A stretch of 6,627 nt of DNA. Origin: an uncultured Ruminococcus sp. GTDB taxonomy: Bacteria; Bacillota; Clostridia; Oscillospirales; Acutalibacteraceae. The notes under the pieces were generated by a model. It saw only the letters and a program-made list of their open reading frames with translations, had not been told where the DNA came from and searched no databases. The stretch is from contig CACYDZ010000094.1 of assembly GCA_902773265.1 (NCBI GenBank), positions 1 through 6,627 of the forward strand, given 5' to 3'. Both the position numbers and the translations under genes were made by a program. Below are positions 1-6,627 of the stretch, one piece after another; the stretch's first letter is position 1, and every line of letters starts with the position of its first letter.

Positions 1-1
1 G

Positions 2-190
2 AGTGTAACCATACCCAACAGTGTGACAAGGATTGGGGATTATGCATTTTCCGGTTGTAGTAATTTAATGAGTATAGAGATACCCAGCAGTGTGACATAT
101 ATTGGGTCTGAGGCATTTTTTTGTTGTAACAGTTTAACGAGTGTAGAGATACCCAGCAGTGTGACGGAAATTGATAGAGCTGCTTTTGGA
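2..190 (+). repeat. 69-bp tandem repeats encoding BspA-type LRRs
   Basis: About two and a half copies of a 69-bp (23-residue) unit are visible. A 22-base stretch at 75-96 recurs exactly at 144-165, and a diverged copy ends at base 27, giving a constant 69-base spacing. The encoded consensus is [23 protein letters not shown], the LRR_5 / BspA pattern. The array certainly continues left of the window. The last copy (about 144-190) decays after the AAF motif, as is normal for a C-terminal cap. Confidence 0.9.
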
Positions 191-3100
191 TTTTATTATG
201 ACAAGAATTATACCTATTATAGAGAGATAGATGGATTTACCATTAAAGGCACAAAAGGTTCTGCTGCTGAGAGTTATGCAAATGTGCACCATTTTAAATT
301 TATAGAAGTAACAGGAATAAGTTTAAATAAAACGGTTTTAACACTTAGAAAAAGCAACAGCGAAACATTGACGGCTACAATTACACCGTCTAATGTTACA
401 AACAAAACTGTGACATGGACAACAAGTGACAGCAGTGTTGCCACTGTGTCAGGCGGTAAAGTAACAGCTGTTTCAGTAGGAAACGCTACCATTACAGCAA
501 AATCAAATGATGGCAAGACAGCGACTTGCAAAGTTACTGTTGTTGAAGCTACAAAGATAAAATCGTTTGAGTTTAAAACAAAAAGGGCATACAAGAAGAA
601 ACTGACAGATACAATATCGGTTGAAGCAGAATTGCTCCTTGAGGACAAGAACTCTGCAAATGAAGAAATTATTAAGAATTATGTTGATTCAATAGAATGG
701 ACACTGACTAGTTCTAAAATCGAAATATTGTCTAAAAATACGATTTATTCCAAAGATTACAGGAAAGCAAATATAACAGTTGTTCTTAAATCAAAAGGGA
801 TACCGTGTGCAACAGTTTTAAGTGTTTTTATTCCTGCAGACAAAGTTTATAATAACTGTTTTATATTAGACCACGCTAATATTGGGTTTTATCAATTAGA
901 TGAGAAAGGAACATTATGTCTTAATGATAATGAATTTACATTTGATAGTGAGACAGGTCAATCTCCATTTTATAACGATAAAGACATAAAAATGGTTATA
1001 CTTGACAAAGGAGTAACATCGGTAGGAAAGAACACATTTGAAGCCTGTTCCAATATTAAGGATGTTATTGTACACAAAACGGTTACTAAGATAAATTCCA
1101 AAGCATTTGCATCATGTACATCTCTCAGTGATGTGTATTATATCGGAGAAAAAAGAGATTTTTTTAATACATTTGATGACAGCTTTATTCATGCAAAGTC
1201 GCATTACGACAAGTTTACCGCAAATCTGAAGTTTCGTACTGATACCAATGAACAAAAAGTGCTTACTCATACTTTTAATTTTGACAGCGATTACTTTAAA
1301 AAAGATAATGATACCTATAACAATGAACTTGCCAAAATGACGCTTGGTATGGTAATGGCAGGATTTAATGCGGGAAATAGTGATGATTATTACAGAGATA
1401 TGAGTGAAGATGTAGAAATGTCACGGACAGAAAACATAAGAGATTGTTATGTTTGTATGGGATTTGATGAGAAATCTGTTAAGTATTATAATTATTATAA
1501 AGGCTTAAATGATTCGAGCGATAAGGTAGCCTACAGTATAGCAAGAAAAACACTAATAATGGATAACAAAAAAACAACACTTATTGCTGTCATTCTCAGA
1601 GGTGGCGGATACGGTGCAGAATGGGCAAGCAATTTTAACGTGGGAAATAATGGCTCATATCATGAAGGTTTCTATAATGCGGCTTCAGAGGTTGTAACAG
1701 GATTTAATGAATATATATCTAATTGTAATTTTGATGAAGATGATGATGTCAGAGTACTTATAGGAGGATACAGTCGTTCAGCTGCTGTGGCAAACATAGC
1801 CGGTGCTGAACTTGACCGTCTTGCAAAGAATAATTCTCTTGGTTCCATAAAAAGAGAGAATATATATGCGTATACTTTTGCAACACCTCAGGGTATAGTT
1901 GATAGTGAAGTTAACGATATACATAATAGTATGTATAATAATATTTTCAATATCATTAATCCGAGTGATTTAGTTCCTACTGTTGCCCTAAATAAGTGGG
2001 GTTTTGGAAGATATGGTCAGTCATTGAGTTTTTCGGTTGATTTTAAAGATAAAACGAAACAGGAAAATGTATCTAAAACCTATAATAACATAACCGGTGA
2101 CACTAGTAAAATAAATTCATCGTTTAAATGCACTGTTGCAGATGTGGAAAAAGTTGATTCATTGTTATATAAGATTGCAGGCAATACTCAAGGATTTAAG
2201 GAAAAATATCAAAGTGCAATAACAAAAGCATTAAAACTGTGTTATTGTGATTCAAAAGATAAATTGTCCAAAGAATCAATTGAACAAAATCTTAATATGA
2301 TTTATAACTATGATACATCTGTTTGTAATGAAATAATGCGTAAAGCATCTGCTTGGCAGAATAAATTATCCGACATTTTTTATAGGTATCAGACTTCAGA
2401 TTATTTGTATTATGTAATATGTGCAGTAATGGAATATGAAACTGGTGAAAGTGATAAAGTTTTAGCAAAGGTGATTTTTAGTTTATTGAGTTCTGAAATC
2501 AAGTCAAATTCAATGTTCAGTTTAGCACACATTGGTCAGAATCATTATTCTGAATTATATCTTGCATGGCTTGAAACTTACGATGAAACGAACTTATTTG
2601 CAGAAAAAAAATATATTAAATCAAAGGTAATGTGTCCCGTAGATGTTGATGTATTTTCAAGCACAGGAGAGCTTCTGGCAAGTGTGAAAAACAATGAAGT
2701 TGTGTCAGCCTCTATACCAGTGTATGTTGAAAATGACTGCAAAGAATTTTGGATGAGTACTGATGATACATTTGATGTCAAAATAACCGCTTACGATGAC
2801 GGTACAATGAATTACTCTGTTGATGAATACAGTCAGGAACTTTTGCTGGAAAATAGAACAAACTTCTATGATGTACCGCTTAGCAAAGGTAATACTTTCG
2901 TGTCACATATTCTGAATAACGAAACCGAAGCAGAAGTGACACTTAAAAATGAAACAAGTAATAAAACTATACAGCCTGATGAAAAACTAATCGGAGATAA
3001 TTCTGATTCAAAAGTCAATATATCGGTAATTTGTGATGATAACGGTACAGTTTTTAGAAATCAGACTGTAGTAAAAGGCGAATATGTTACGGTACAGGCA

Positions 3101-3424
3101 ATTCCAAAAGCAAATTATCTGTTTGATGGTTGGTATGTTAATGATGATATTGTGTCAGAACAGGAAGAGTATTCTTTCATTGCTATGGAAAATATCACAC
3201 TGACAGCTAAATTTATAGAAAGCAGTAGAATAAAGGGAGATGTCAACGGTGACGGAGAGGTTACAATAGCTGACGCTCTGATAGTGTCAAGGTACGATGT
3301 AGGTTTGACGGAACTTGACGACAGTCAGCTTGCAGTGGGAGATGTCAACGGTGACGGAAGTGTAACGATTGCAGATGCTTTAATCATTTCCCGGTATGAT
3401 GTAGGTTTAATTGACAGCCTTTAA
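2..3424 (+). CDS. Secreted BspA-LRR / Ig-like / lipase-like / dockerin multidomain protein, 5'-truncated by the window edge
   Basis: The frame is open to the left edge and the LRR pattern is already running at base 2, so the true start lies upstream; the GTG at 23 sits inside a repeat and is not a start. Residues below count from that GTG. BspA-type LRRs with a 23-residue period cover 1-57. A Big_2 Ig-like domain covers about 95-175. An unrecognised beta-rich segment covers 178-275 and a second LRR block 321-376. A lipase-like alpha/beta hydrolase domain spans about 405-855: an oxyanion-type [11 protein letters not shown] segment at 526, HEGF at 547, nucleophile elbow GGYSRS with Ser584, Asp649 in NPSDLVP, and His841 in [11 protein letters not shown] form a plausible triad. 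A beta-rich segment covers 866-960, an InlB-B-like repeat about 998-1064 (GWY at 1036) and a type I dockerin 1071-1133. It is likely an extracellular esterase/lipase or adhesin attached through a cohesin. The substrate is unknown. The usual GxSxG motif reads GxSxS here. The domain order is clear; the enzymatic activity is inferred. Confidence 0.9.
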   Translation, partial: SVTIPNSVTRIGDYAFSGCSNLMSIEIPSSVTYIGSEAFFCCNSLTSVEIPSSVTEIDRAAFGFYYDKNYTYYREIDGFTIKGTKGSAAESYANVHHFKFIEVTGISLNKTVLTLRKSNSETLTATITPSNVTNKTVTWTTSDSSVATVSGGKVTAVSVGNATITAKSNDGKTATCKVTVVEATKIKSFEFKTKRAYKKKLTDTISVEAELLLEDKNSANEEIIKNYVDSIEWTLTSSKIEILSKNTIYSKDYRKANITVVLKSKGIPCATVLSVFIPADKVYNNCFILDHANIGFYQLDEKGTLCLNDNEFTFDSETGQSPFYNDKDIKMVILDKGVTSVGKNTFEACSNIKDVIVHKTVTKINSKAFASCTSLSDVYYIGEKRDFFNTFDDSFIHAKSHYDKFTANLKFRTDTNEQKVLTHTFNFDSDYFKKDNDTYNNELAKMTLGMVMAGFNAGNSDDYYRDMSEDVEMSRTENIRDCYVCMGFDEKSVKYYNYYKGLNDSSDKVAYSIARKTLIMDNKKTTLIAVILRGGGYGAEWASNFNVGNNGSYHEGFYNAASEVVTGFNEYISNCNFDEDDDVRVLIGGYSRSAAVANIAGAELDRLAKNNSLGSIKRENIYAYTFATPQGIVDSEVNDIHNSMYNNIFNIINPSDLVPTVALNKWGFGRYGQSLSFSVDFKDKTKQENVSKTYNNITGDTSKINSSFKCTVADVEKVDSLLYKIAGNTQGFKEKYQSAITKALKLCYCDSKDKLSKESIEQNLNMIYNYDTSVCNEIMRKASAWQNKLSDIFYRYQTSDYLYYVICAVMEYETGESDKVLAKVIFSLLSSEIKSNSMFSLAHIGQNHYSELYLAWLETYDETNLFAEKKYIKSKVMCPVDVDVFSSTGELLASVKNNEVVSASIPVYVENDCKEFWMSTDDTFDVKITAYDDGTMNYSVDEYSQELLLENRTNFYDVPLSKGNTFVSHILNNETEAEVTLKNETSNKTIQPDEKLIGDNSDSKVNISVICDDNGTVFRNQTVVKGEYVTVQAIPKANYLFDGWYVNDDIVSEQEEYSFIAMENITLTAKFIESSRIKGDVNGDGEVTIADALIVSRYDVGLTELDDSQLAVGDVNGDGSVTIADALIISRYDVGLIDSL
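3233..3421 (+). repeat. Type I dockerin module of gene 1 (two EF-hand-like repeats)
   Basis: Two calcium-loop repeats lie 34 residues (102 bases) apart, each of the form [24 protein letters not shown]. The 21 bases at 3236-3256 recur exactly at 3338-3358. Calcium ligands fit positions 1, 3, 5 and 12 of each loop: D1073/N1075/D1077/D1084 and D1107/N1109/D1111/D1118. Positions 10-11, which set cohesin choice in studied dockerins, are Ile-Ala in both repeats. The module would plug the protein into a cohesin receptor. Confidence 0.93.
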
Positions 3425-3445
3425 CATTTATTTATCATTAAGTTT

Positions 3446-3474
3446 TTGAGTAAAAAATCACCGTAATCTACGAT
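3446..3474 (+). promoter_or_regulatory. Candidate sigma-A-type promoter for gene 2, overlapping the terminator
   Basis: TTGAGT at 3446-3451 (4 of 6 matches to TTGACA) is followed after exactly 17 bases by TACGAT at 3469-3474 (4 of 6 to TATAAT), with a nearby TATATA run. Transcription would begin near 3480, inside the terminator loop, so the transcript would lack the 5' arm and could not form the hairpin. The matches are weak in AT-rich sequence, so this is a candidate only. Confidence 0.25.
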
Positions 3475-3508
3475 ATATAACTATTTCGATGATTATGGTG
3501 ATTTTTTT
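3452..3508 (+). terminator. Rho-independent terminator after gene 1
   Basis: Bases 3457-3468 (ATCACCGTAATC core with one flanking A) pair with 3491-3502 with a single G-T wobble. An A-run at 3452-3456 extends the stem against the T-run at 3502-3508, for about 17 pairs around a 22-base loop. It starts 28 bases past the gene 1 stop. The symmetrical A-run and T-run would also allow it to act on the opposite strand. Confidence 0.85.
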
Positions 3509-3547
3509 ATTCGCAAATATGGAAGCAACTTAAAGAGGTGTATACTG

Positions 3548-5062
3548 ATGAAAAAAATCAACAAATGTTTTACTGCTATGATAACGATGATGATAATTAT
3601 TTCCATGATGTGTACTACAGTTTACAGTACAGCTAAAGAAGATGACACAAATGTAGAAAAACAGAATTATATATGGAATGAAAATTATGATTGGAACTGG
3701 GCATCAACAGTAAGGTCATATCTTGTAGCTTTGGACGATGGATATATGAAATTTGCACCGTCTGCTGATGATACACAATACAATGCTGAATATTATTCAG
3801 CGGATTATGAATTGAAAACAATGGAAAGTATTAGCGGAGAGTTGCCGATTTTTGGCGGATTTTATGCGGGAACAGACGGTTATTACATTGTCAGCGGACA
3901 GGAAAACTTAGAAGAATCGGACAGTGTTGAGGTAATGAGAGTTACGAAATATGACAAAAGCTGGACAAGAATATCTTCTGATTCGGTATATGGGGCAAAT
4001 ACGCTCGTTCCTTTTGAAGCAGGAAGTCTGCGTATTGCCGAAGATGGTGATTATCTGATAATAAAAACTTGTCATAAAATGTATAAAAGTCAGCGGGACG
4101 GTCTTAACCATCAGGCTAATATGTGTTTTCAATACAGTAAATCACAATCCAAAATAACAGATAAGGCTGTCTATAAAGAATACGGTTATGTAAGTCATTC
4201 TTTTAACCAGTTTGTTCAGATAGAAGACCATAAAATTATTGCCATAGACCATGGGGATGCTTATCCAAGAACCGTTCTCTTGAATATCTATGTCAATAGT
4301 ATACAGAACGGAACATTTATTCCGGATTATTTTGAAAGTCCGATAAAGAAAGTTAATATCATTGACATTCCCGGAGATATTAGAGATAATTTTACAGGAA
4401 CAACTGTTGGCGGTTTTGAATATTCTCCATCTTCATATCTTGTGGTAGGTTCAGTAATTGATTTTAATGAATTTAACAGTTTCAATGAAGTCAGAAATAT
4501 TTTTGTTTCAGCAGTTTCAAAAGATAATCTGAAAGTTAATACATATAATCTTACAGACTATTCCACAACCGGTGACATTACAGTATCCACACCTCAATTT
4601 GTTAAGATAACTGATGATAGATTTCTGATTATGTGGAGTACAAGGAAAGGATATCGGCACCAGAAATTTACAGGGGATATCTATTATGCATTGCTTAACG
4701 GAAACGGTGAACTGATTTCTGAAATCAAGCAGAGTAAAGGAAATATTTCAGACTGTCACCCAATTACCATAGGAAATACAGCGTTGTGGTACACACAGAC
4801 CAACGGAATAGTTACTTTTTATTCAATAGATACAGAGAATATGACATTGGAAAGTAAAAAATCACTTTCTTTGGGAGATGTCAACAGTGATGGAAGTGTC
4901 GATATAGCAGATGCTTTGATAATTTCCCGGTATGATGTAGAATTAGCAAAACTTGATAAAAATCAATTGACTGTTGCAGATGTCAATAAAGACGGAAGTG
5001 TCAATATAGCAGATGCTTTAATCATTTCTCGATATGATGTAGGTTTAATTGATAAAATTTAA
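3548..5062 (+). CDS. Secreted probable beta-propeller protein with C-terminal dockerin
   Basis: The 504-residue product starts at ATG 3548, with AGAGGTG at 3534-3540 seven bases upstream. Residues 1-29 form a signal peptide (KK, hydrophobic core 9-24, likely cleavage near STA/KED). Residues 40-435 are repeated short beta strands and turns, for example YLVALDDGYMKF at 58 and GDYLIIKTCHKMY at 167, which suggests a beta-propeller. I do not recognise the family. The most motif-like parts are TCHKMY...DGLNHQANM (174-192), SHSFNQF (216-222), DHGDAYPR (234-241) and SDCHPI (401-406), rich in His, Asp and Cys as in a binding or active site. Residues 442-504 are a type I dockerin with calcium loops starting at D444 and D478. 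The product is expected to be secreted and docked on a cohesin. The catalytic or binding role is unknown. Spacing to gene 3 is 46 bases with no strong terminator, so co-transcription is plausible. Confidence 0.92.
   Translation: MKKINKCFTAMITMMIIISMMCTTVYSTAKEDDTNVEKQNYIWNENYDWNWASTVRSYLVALDDGYMKFAPSADDTQYNAEYYSADYELKTMESISGELPIFGGFYAGTDGYYIVSGQENLEESDSVEVMRVTKYDKSWTRISSDSVYGANTLVPFEAGSLRIAEDGDYLIIKTCHKMYKSQRDGLNHQANMCFQYSKSQSKITDKAVYKEYGYVSHSFNQFVQIEDHKIIAIDHGDAYPRTVLLNIYVNSIQNGTFIPDYFESPIKKVNIIDIPGDIRDNFTGTTVGGFEYSPSSYLVVGSVIDFNEFNSFNEVRNIFVSAVSKDNLKVNTYNLTDYSTTGDITVSTPQFVKITDDRFLIMWSTRKGYRHQKFTGDIYYALLNGNGELISEIKQSKGNISDCHPITIGNTALWYTQTNGIVTFYSIDTENMTLESKKSLSLGDVNSDGSVDIADALIISRYDVELAKLDKNQLTVADVNKDGSVNIADALIISRYDVGLIDKI
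4871..5059 (+). repeat. Type I dockerin module of gene 2
   Basis: Two calcium-loop repeats sit 34 residues apart, with D444/N446/D448/D455 and D478/N480/D482/D489 as ligands. Positions 10-11 are Ile-Ala in both loops, as in gene 1. Bases 5009-5052 match gene 1 bases 3371-3414 at 42 of 44 positions. Compared with gene 1, the loops read VNSDG and VNKDG instead of VNGDG, and one GL is replaced by EL after the first helix. Confidence 0.93.
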
Positions 5063-5090
5063 AGATTCATTAAATGAAAAAAATTGATTC

Positions 5091-5098
5091 AAGGAAGG
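5091..5098 (+). promoter_or_regulatory. Shine-Dalgarno site that fixes the TTG start of gene 3
   Basis: AAGGAAGG ends ten bases before TTG 5109. In this frame the nearest upstream stop is TGA at 5085-5087 and no ATG or GTG lies between it and 5109. The first internal ATG is residue 65, already inside the cohesin-like domain. TTG is therefore the only start that keeps the signal peptide. Confidence 0.7.
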
Positions 5099-5108
5099 CG
5101 AAAAAGTT

Positions 5109-6056
5109 TTGAAAAAATCACAGGTTTTATGTAGAATATTCTTATCAATTATTATATTCTTGTTATGTACAGTAAATAATGCAGCGATAGTTACTGCAGA
5201 AAAATTGCCGACATTTATACTTTATGAAACGCTGGAAAAAGATATTTTAAGGGTTACTGTTTCTGTTACACCGGATAGTTCATCAGCAGGTACTATCAAA
5301 ATGGATTATAATAAAGAGCATCTCATATTTAAAAATATCGTTGCTGATTCAGAAAATGCTTCATCAGTGTTAGTAAACCCTGACAGCAAAGGACTAATTG
5401 CGTTAAATTTTATGAATATTAATGGTGATTTGAGCGGAAATACCAATTTAGCCGTAATAGAATTTATATTAAAAAGCAATGAATTTTCTGCTGAAGATAT
5501 TTTTTCAAATTCTTTTCGTCTTTACGATATCGATGGTAACACACTTTCTGATAACACAACTGCAAAATTAAGCTATATCATTGATAAAAAAAGTTTGTCA
5601 GAAAATAATATTTCTGTAATCAAACAAGAAATACAAAATGATGTGGATGATATTGAGAAACAAAAAACAAAATCAAACGATAATAAAAATTTCTCTGCTA
5701 CAGATACAAAATCGTCTACATCTTTTGTTCAAGATTCAGAAAACGAAACAGGAATATCATCCACAGAAAGTATAAGTCAAGACAATCAAAATACAATTTC
5801 TTATATAGAAAATAATGATGAAAATTCTGAACGAAAAAACAGTTTTACAGTAGACAATGAACAAACAACTACTACAGATACGCAAATTCTGTTCGCAGGT
5901 ACTGAAAAATCAGAAGAAACTTTGTCAAATGATACTTCAGATAAGAAAAGTGAATATGTCTGGGGATTTGGAATGATATTGCTGATTGCTATTATCATTA
6001 TCATTTTAAGGATGATTAGAAAAAGAGTTATGAAAAATCATATAAAACCACTGTGA
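5109..6056 (+). CDS. Membrane-anchored single-cohesin-like surface protein (candidate anchoring scaffoldin)
   Basis: The 315-residue product starts at TTG. Residues 1-30 form a signal peptide (KK, hydrophobic 10-20, probable cleavage at VTA/EKL). Residues 33-158 fit a cohesin-like beta-sandwich: LPTFILYE, then LRVTVSV, an SAGTIKMDY strand with an LIFKNI follow-on, a GLIALNFMNINGDLSG segment, LAVIEFILKS, and a closing FRLYDIDGNTL...LSYII. Residues 160-282 are a polar Ser/Thr/Asn/Asp/Glu/Lys linker, long enough to cross the wall. Residues 284-303 are one hydrophobic membrane helix, followed by a basic tail (RMIRKRVMKNHIKPL) that should lie in the cytoplasm. No LPxTG sortase motif is present, so anchoring looks transmembrane. 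It would display one docking site on the cell surface for dockerin proteins such as genes 1 and 2. The topology is well supported; the cohesin call rests on pattern and on the adjacent dockerins. A different cohesin-fold adhesion domain is the main alternative. Confidence 0.8.
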   Translation: MKKSQVLCRIFLSIIIFLLCTVNNAAIVTAEKLPTFILYETLEKDILRVTVSVTPDSSSAGTIKMDYNKEHLIFKNIVADSENASSVLVNPDSKGLIALNFMNINGDLSGNTNLAVIEFILKSNEFSAEDIFSNSFRLYDIDGNTLSDNTTAKLSYIIDKKSLSENNISVIKQEIQNDVDDIEKQKTKSNDNKNFSATDTKSSTSFVQDSENETGISSTESISQDNQNTISYIENNDENSERKNSFTVDNEQTTTTDTQILFAGTEKSEETLSNDTSDKKSEYVWGFGMILLIAIIIIILRMIRKRVMKNHIKPL

Positions 6057-6116
6057 AAAATCATAAAAACGATTACGATGTGTTATTAAAATTAACATAA
6101 ATTTATTTTATTTTTC

Positions 6117-6121
6117 GGAGG
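6117..6121 (+). promoter_or_regulatory. Shine-Dalgarno site of gene 4
   Basis: GGAGG, a perfect core match, lies nine bases before ATG 6131. It favours 6131 over the in-frame ATG at 6146, which would lose the basic N-terminal region of the signal peptide. Confidence 0.8.
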
Positions 6122-6130
6122 TTAGAAAAA

Positions 6131-6627
6131 ATGAGAATCAAAAAAATGAAATCACAAAAAATTGTCAGTTTGCTGCTTGTCATGGCATATGTATTTACAT
6201 TTATGACAGCAAGTGCAATGGTAGTATTGGCTGACGAAAACACATTGCCGACCTACAGACTTGTAGAAAAGGTTGATGACAGTGGAAATGTTGTGGTGAC
6301 GGTTTATTTTACAGGAACTGATGTAGTCGGTTCAGGGAATTATACGCTTGAATATGAAACAAGTGTATTTGAATTGAAGTCAGCAGTTTTTGGGTCAGCG
6401 AAGGTAGATAGCAGACAGATTAATGACAAAGTTTCAGGCAAAATAAAAGGGAATTTTTATTACAATGACGGTTTTCAAGGGACAACTACGGATATTTGTA
6501 TTATCACATTAAAATTATTGAATGGCTCTTTTTCGAAAAGCGATATAAGAATTTCGTCATTTTTATTCAGTGATGTAAGTGGTATGAAAGTATTGTCCAA
6601 TCATACAATGACAGAAGTACAGTATGA
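6131..6627 (+). CDS. Secreted cohesin-like protein, 3'-truncated by the window edge; paralogue of gene 3
   Basis: From ATG 6131 the frame stays open for 165 codons to the window end. Residues 1-34 form a signal peptide (MRIKKMKSQK, hydrophobic core 11-33, likely cleavage at VLA/DEN). The mature part opens with LPTYRLVE, matching LPTFILYE of gene 3. It then follows the same strand order: VVVTVYF, SGNYTLEYETSVFELKSAVF, KIKGNFYYNDGF, ICIITLKLL, and SSFLFSDVSGMKVL corresponding to SFRLYDIDGNTL. It is thus a second cohesin-like domain, homologous to gene 3 but far diverged. The C-terminal part, which would show a linker, a membrane anchor or more cohesins, is outside the window. It follows gene 3 by 74 bases and may be in the same operon. 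It would act as a second surface or secreted docking protein, perhaps with different dockerin choice. Confidence 0.8.
   Translation, partial: MRIKKMKSQKIVSLLLVMAYVFTFMTASAMVVLADENTLPTYRLVEKVDDSGNVVVTVYFTGTDVVGSGNYTLEYETSVFELKSAVFGSAKVDSRQINDKVSGKIKGNFYYNDGFQGTTTDICIITLKLLNGSFSKSDIRISSFLFSDVSGMKVLSNHTMTEVQY

Noticed and set aside
23..25. GTG as the start codon of gene 1
   Set aside because: The same frame is open to base 2 and already encodes the preceding LRR strand (SVTIPNSVT). There is no signal peptide after the GTG, and the gene must start upstream.
274..648. Reverse-strand reading frame inside gene 1
   Set aside because: It lies opposite a well-supported Ig-like domain, has no ribosome site or recognisable domain, and its valine/serine-rich composition is the complement of that coding region. 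The other reverse frames (2578-2781, 3633-3821, 3908-4132, 5801-6004) fail for the same reasons.
5066..5078. Hairpin after gene 2 as a terminator
   Set aside because: Only five AT-rich pairs (TTCAT/ATGAA) with a three-base loop, followed by A residues rather than a T-run.
5124..5170. Lipoprotein signal in gene 3
   Set aside because: Cys20 follows FLL, so the small residue needed before the cysteine of a lipobox is missing. A standard signal peptidase I site (VTA/E) fits better.
6081..6115. Possible terminator between genes 3 and 4
   Set aside because: TGTTA/TAACA gives five weak pairs around a seven-base loop. A T-rich stretch follows, but in this AT-rich gap it is not convincing; at most a leaky site.
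1..6627. CRISPR array, tRNA, rRNA or insertion sequence
   Set aside because: I saw no direct-repeat/spacer pattern outside coding repeats, no tRNA-like cloverleaf in the short gaps, and no transposase or terminal inverted repeats. The gaps of 123, 46 and 74 bases leave little room.

Overview
The window looks like low-GC Gram-positive chromosome, roughly one third G+C by eye. It most resembles a gut or rumen clostridium of the Ruminococcus / Oscillospiraceae type. The reasons are the tandem-EF-hand type I dockerins, the cohesin-like surface proteins, the BspA-type leucine-rich repeats fused to a secreted lipase-like domain, the strong Shine-Dalgarno sites and the lysine-rich signal peptides. 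No species can be named from the sequence alone. Everything supportable lies on the + strand; the reverse-strand reading frames are shadows.

Layout. Gene 1 (2-3424) is the 3' part of a large secreted multidomain protein. It reads, in order: BspA-type LRRs, a bacterial Ig-like (Big_2) domain, an unrecognised beta-rich segment, a second short LRR block, a lipase-like alpha/beta hydrolase domain, a beta-rich segment, an InlB-B-like repeat and a C-terminal type I dockerin. A strong rho-independent terminator follows (3452-3508). A weak candidate promoter overlaps that terminator. Gene 2 (3548-5062) is a secreted protein with a probable beta-propeller body of unrecognised family and a C-terminal dockerin nearly identical to that of gene 1. 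Gene 3 (5109-6056, TTG start) encodes a signal peptide, one cohesin-like domain, a polar linker and a C-terminal transmembrane anchor. Gene 4 (6131 to the window end, truncated) encodes a signal peptide and a second, diverged cohesin-like domain that starts with the same motif.

How they may work together. Dockerins bind cohesins, so the locus encodes both halves of a cellulosome-type plug-in system. Genes 1 and 2 would be the secreted clients. Gene 3, and possibly gene 4, would be single-cohesin receptors that hold clients on the cell surface. The cargo in view is unusual: a lipase/LRR protein and a propeller protein, with no recognisable polysaccharidase. The pairing is inferred from domain families and gene proximity; binding is not shown by the sequence. 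Genes 2-3-4 are closely spaced (46 and 74 nt) with no strong terminator between them and may form one transcript.
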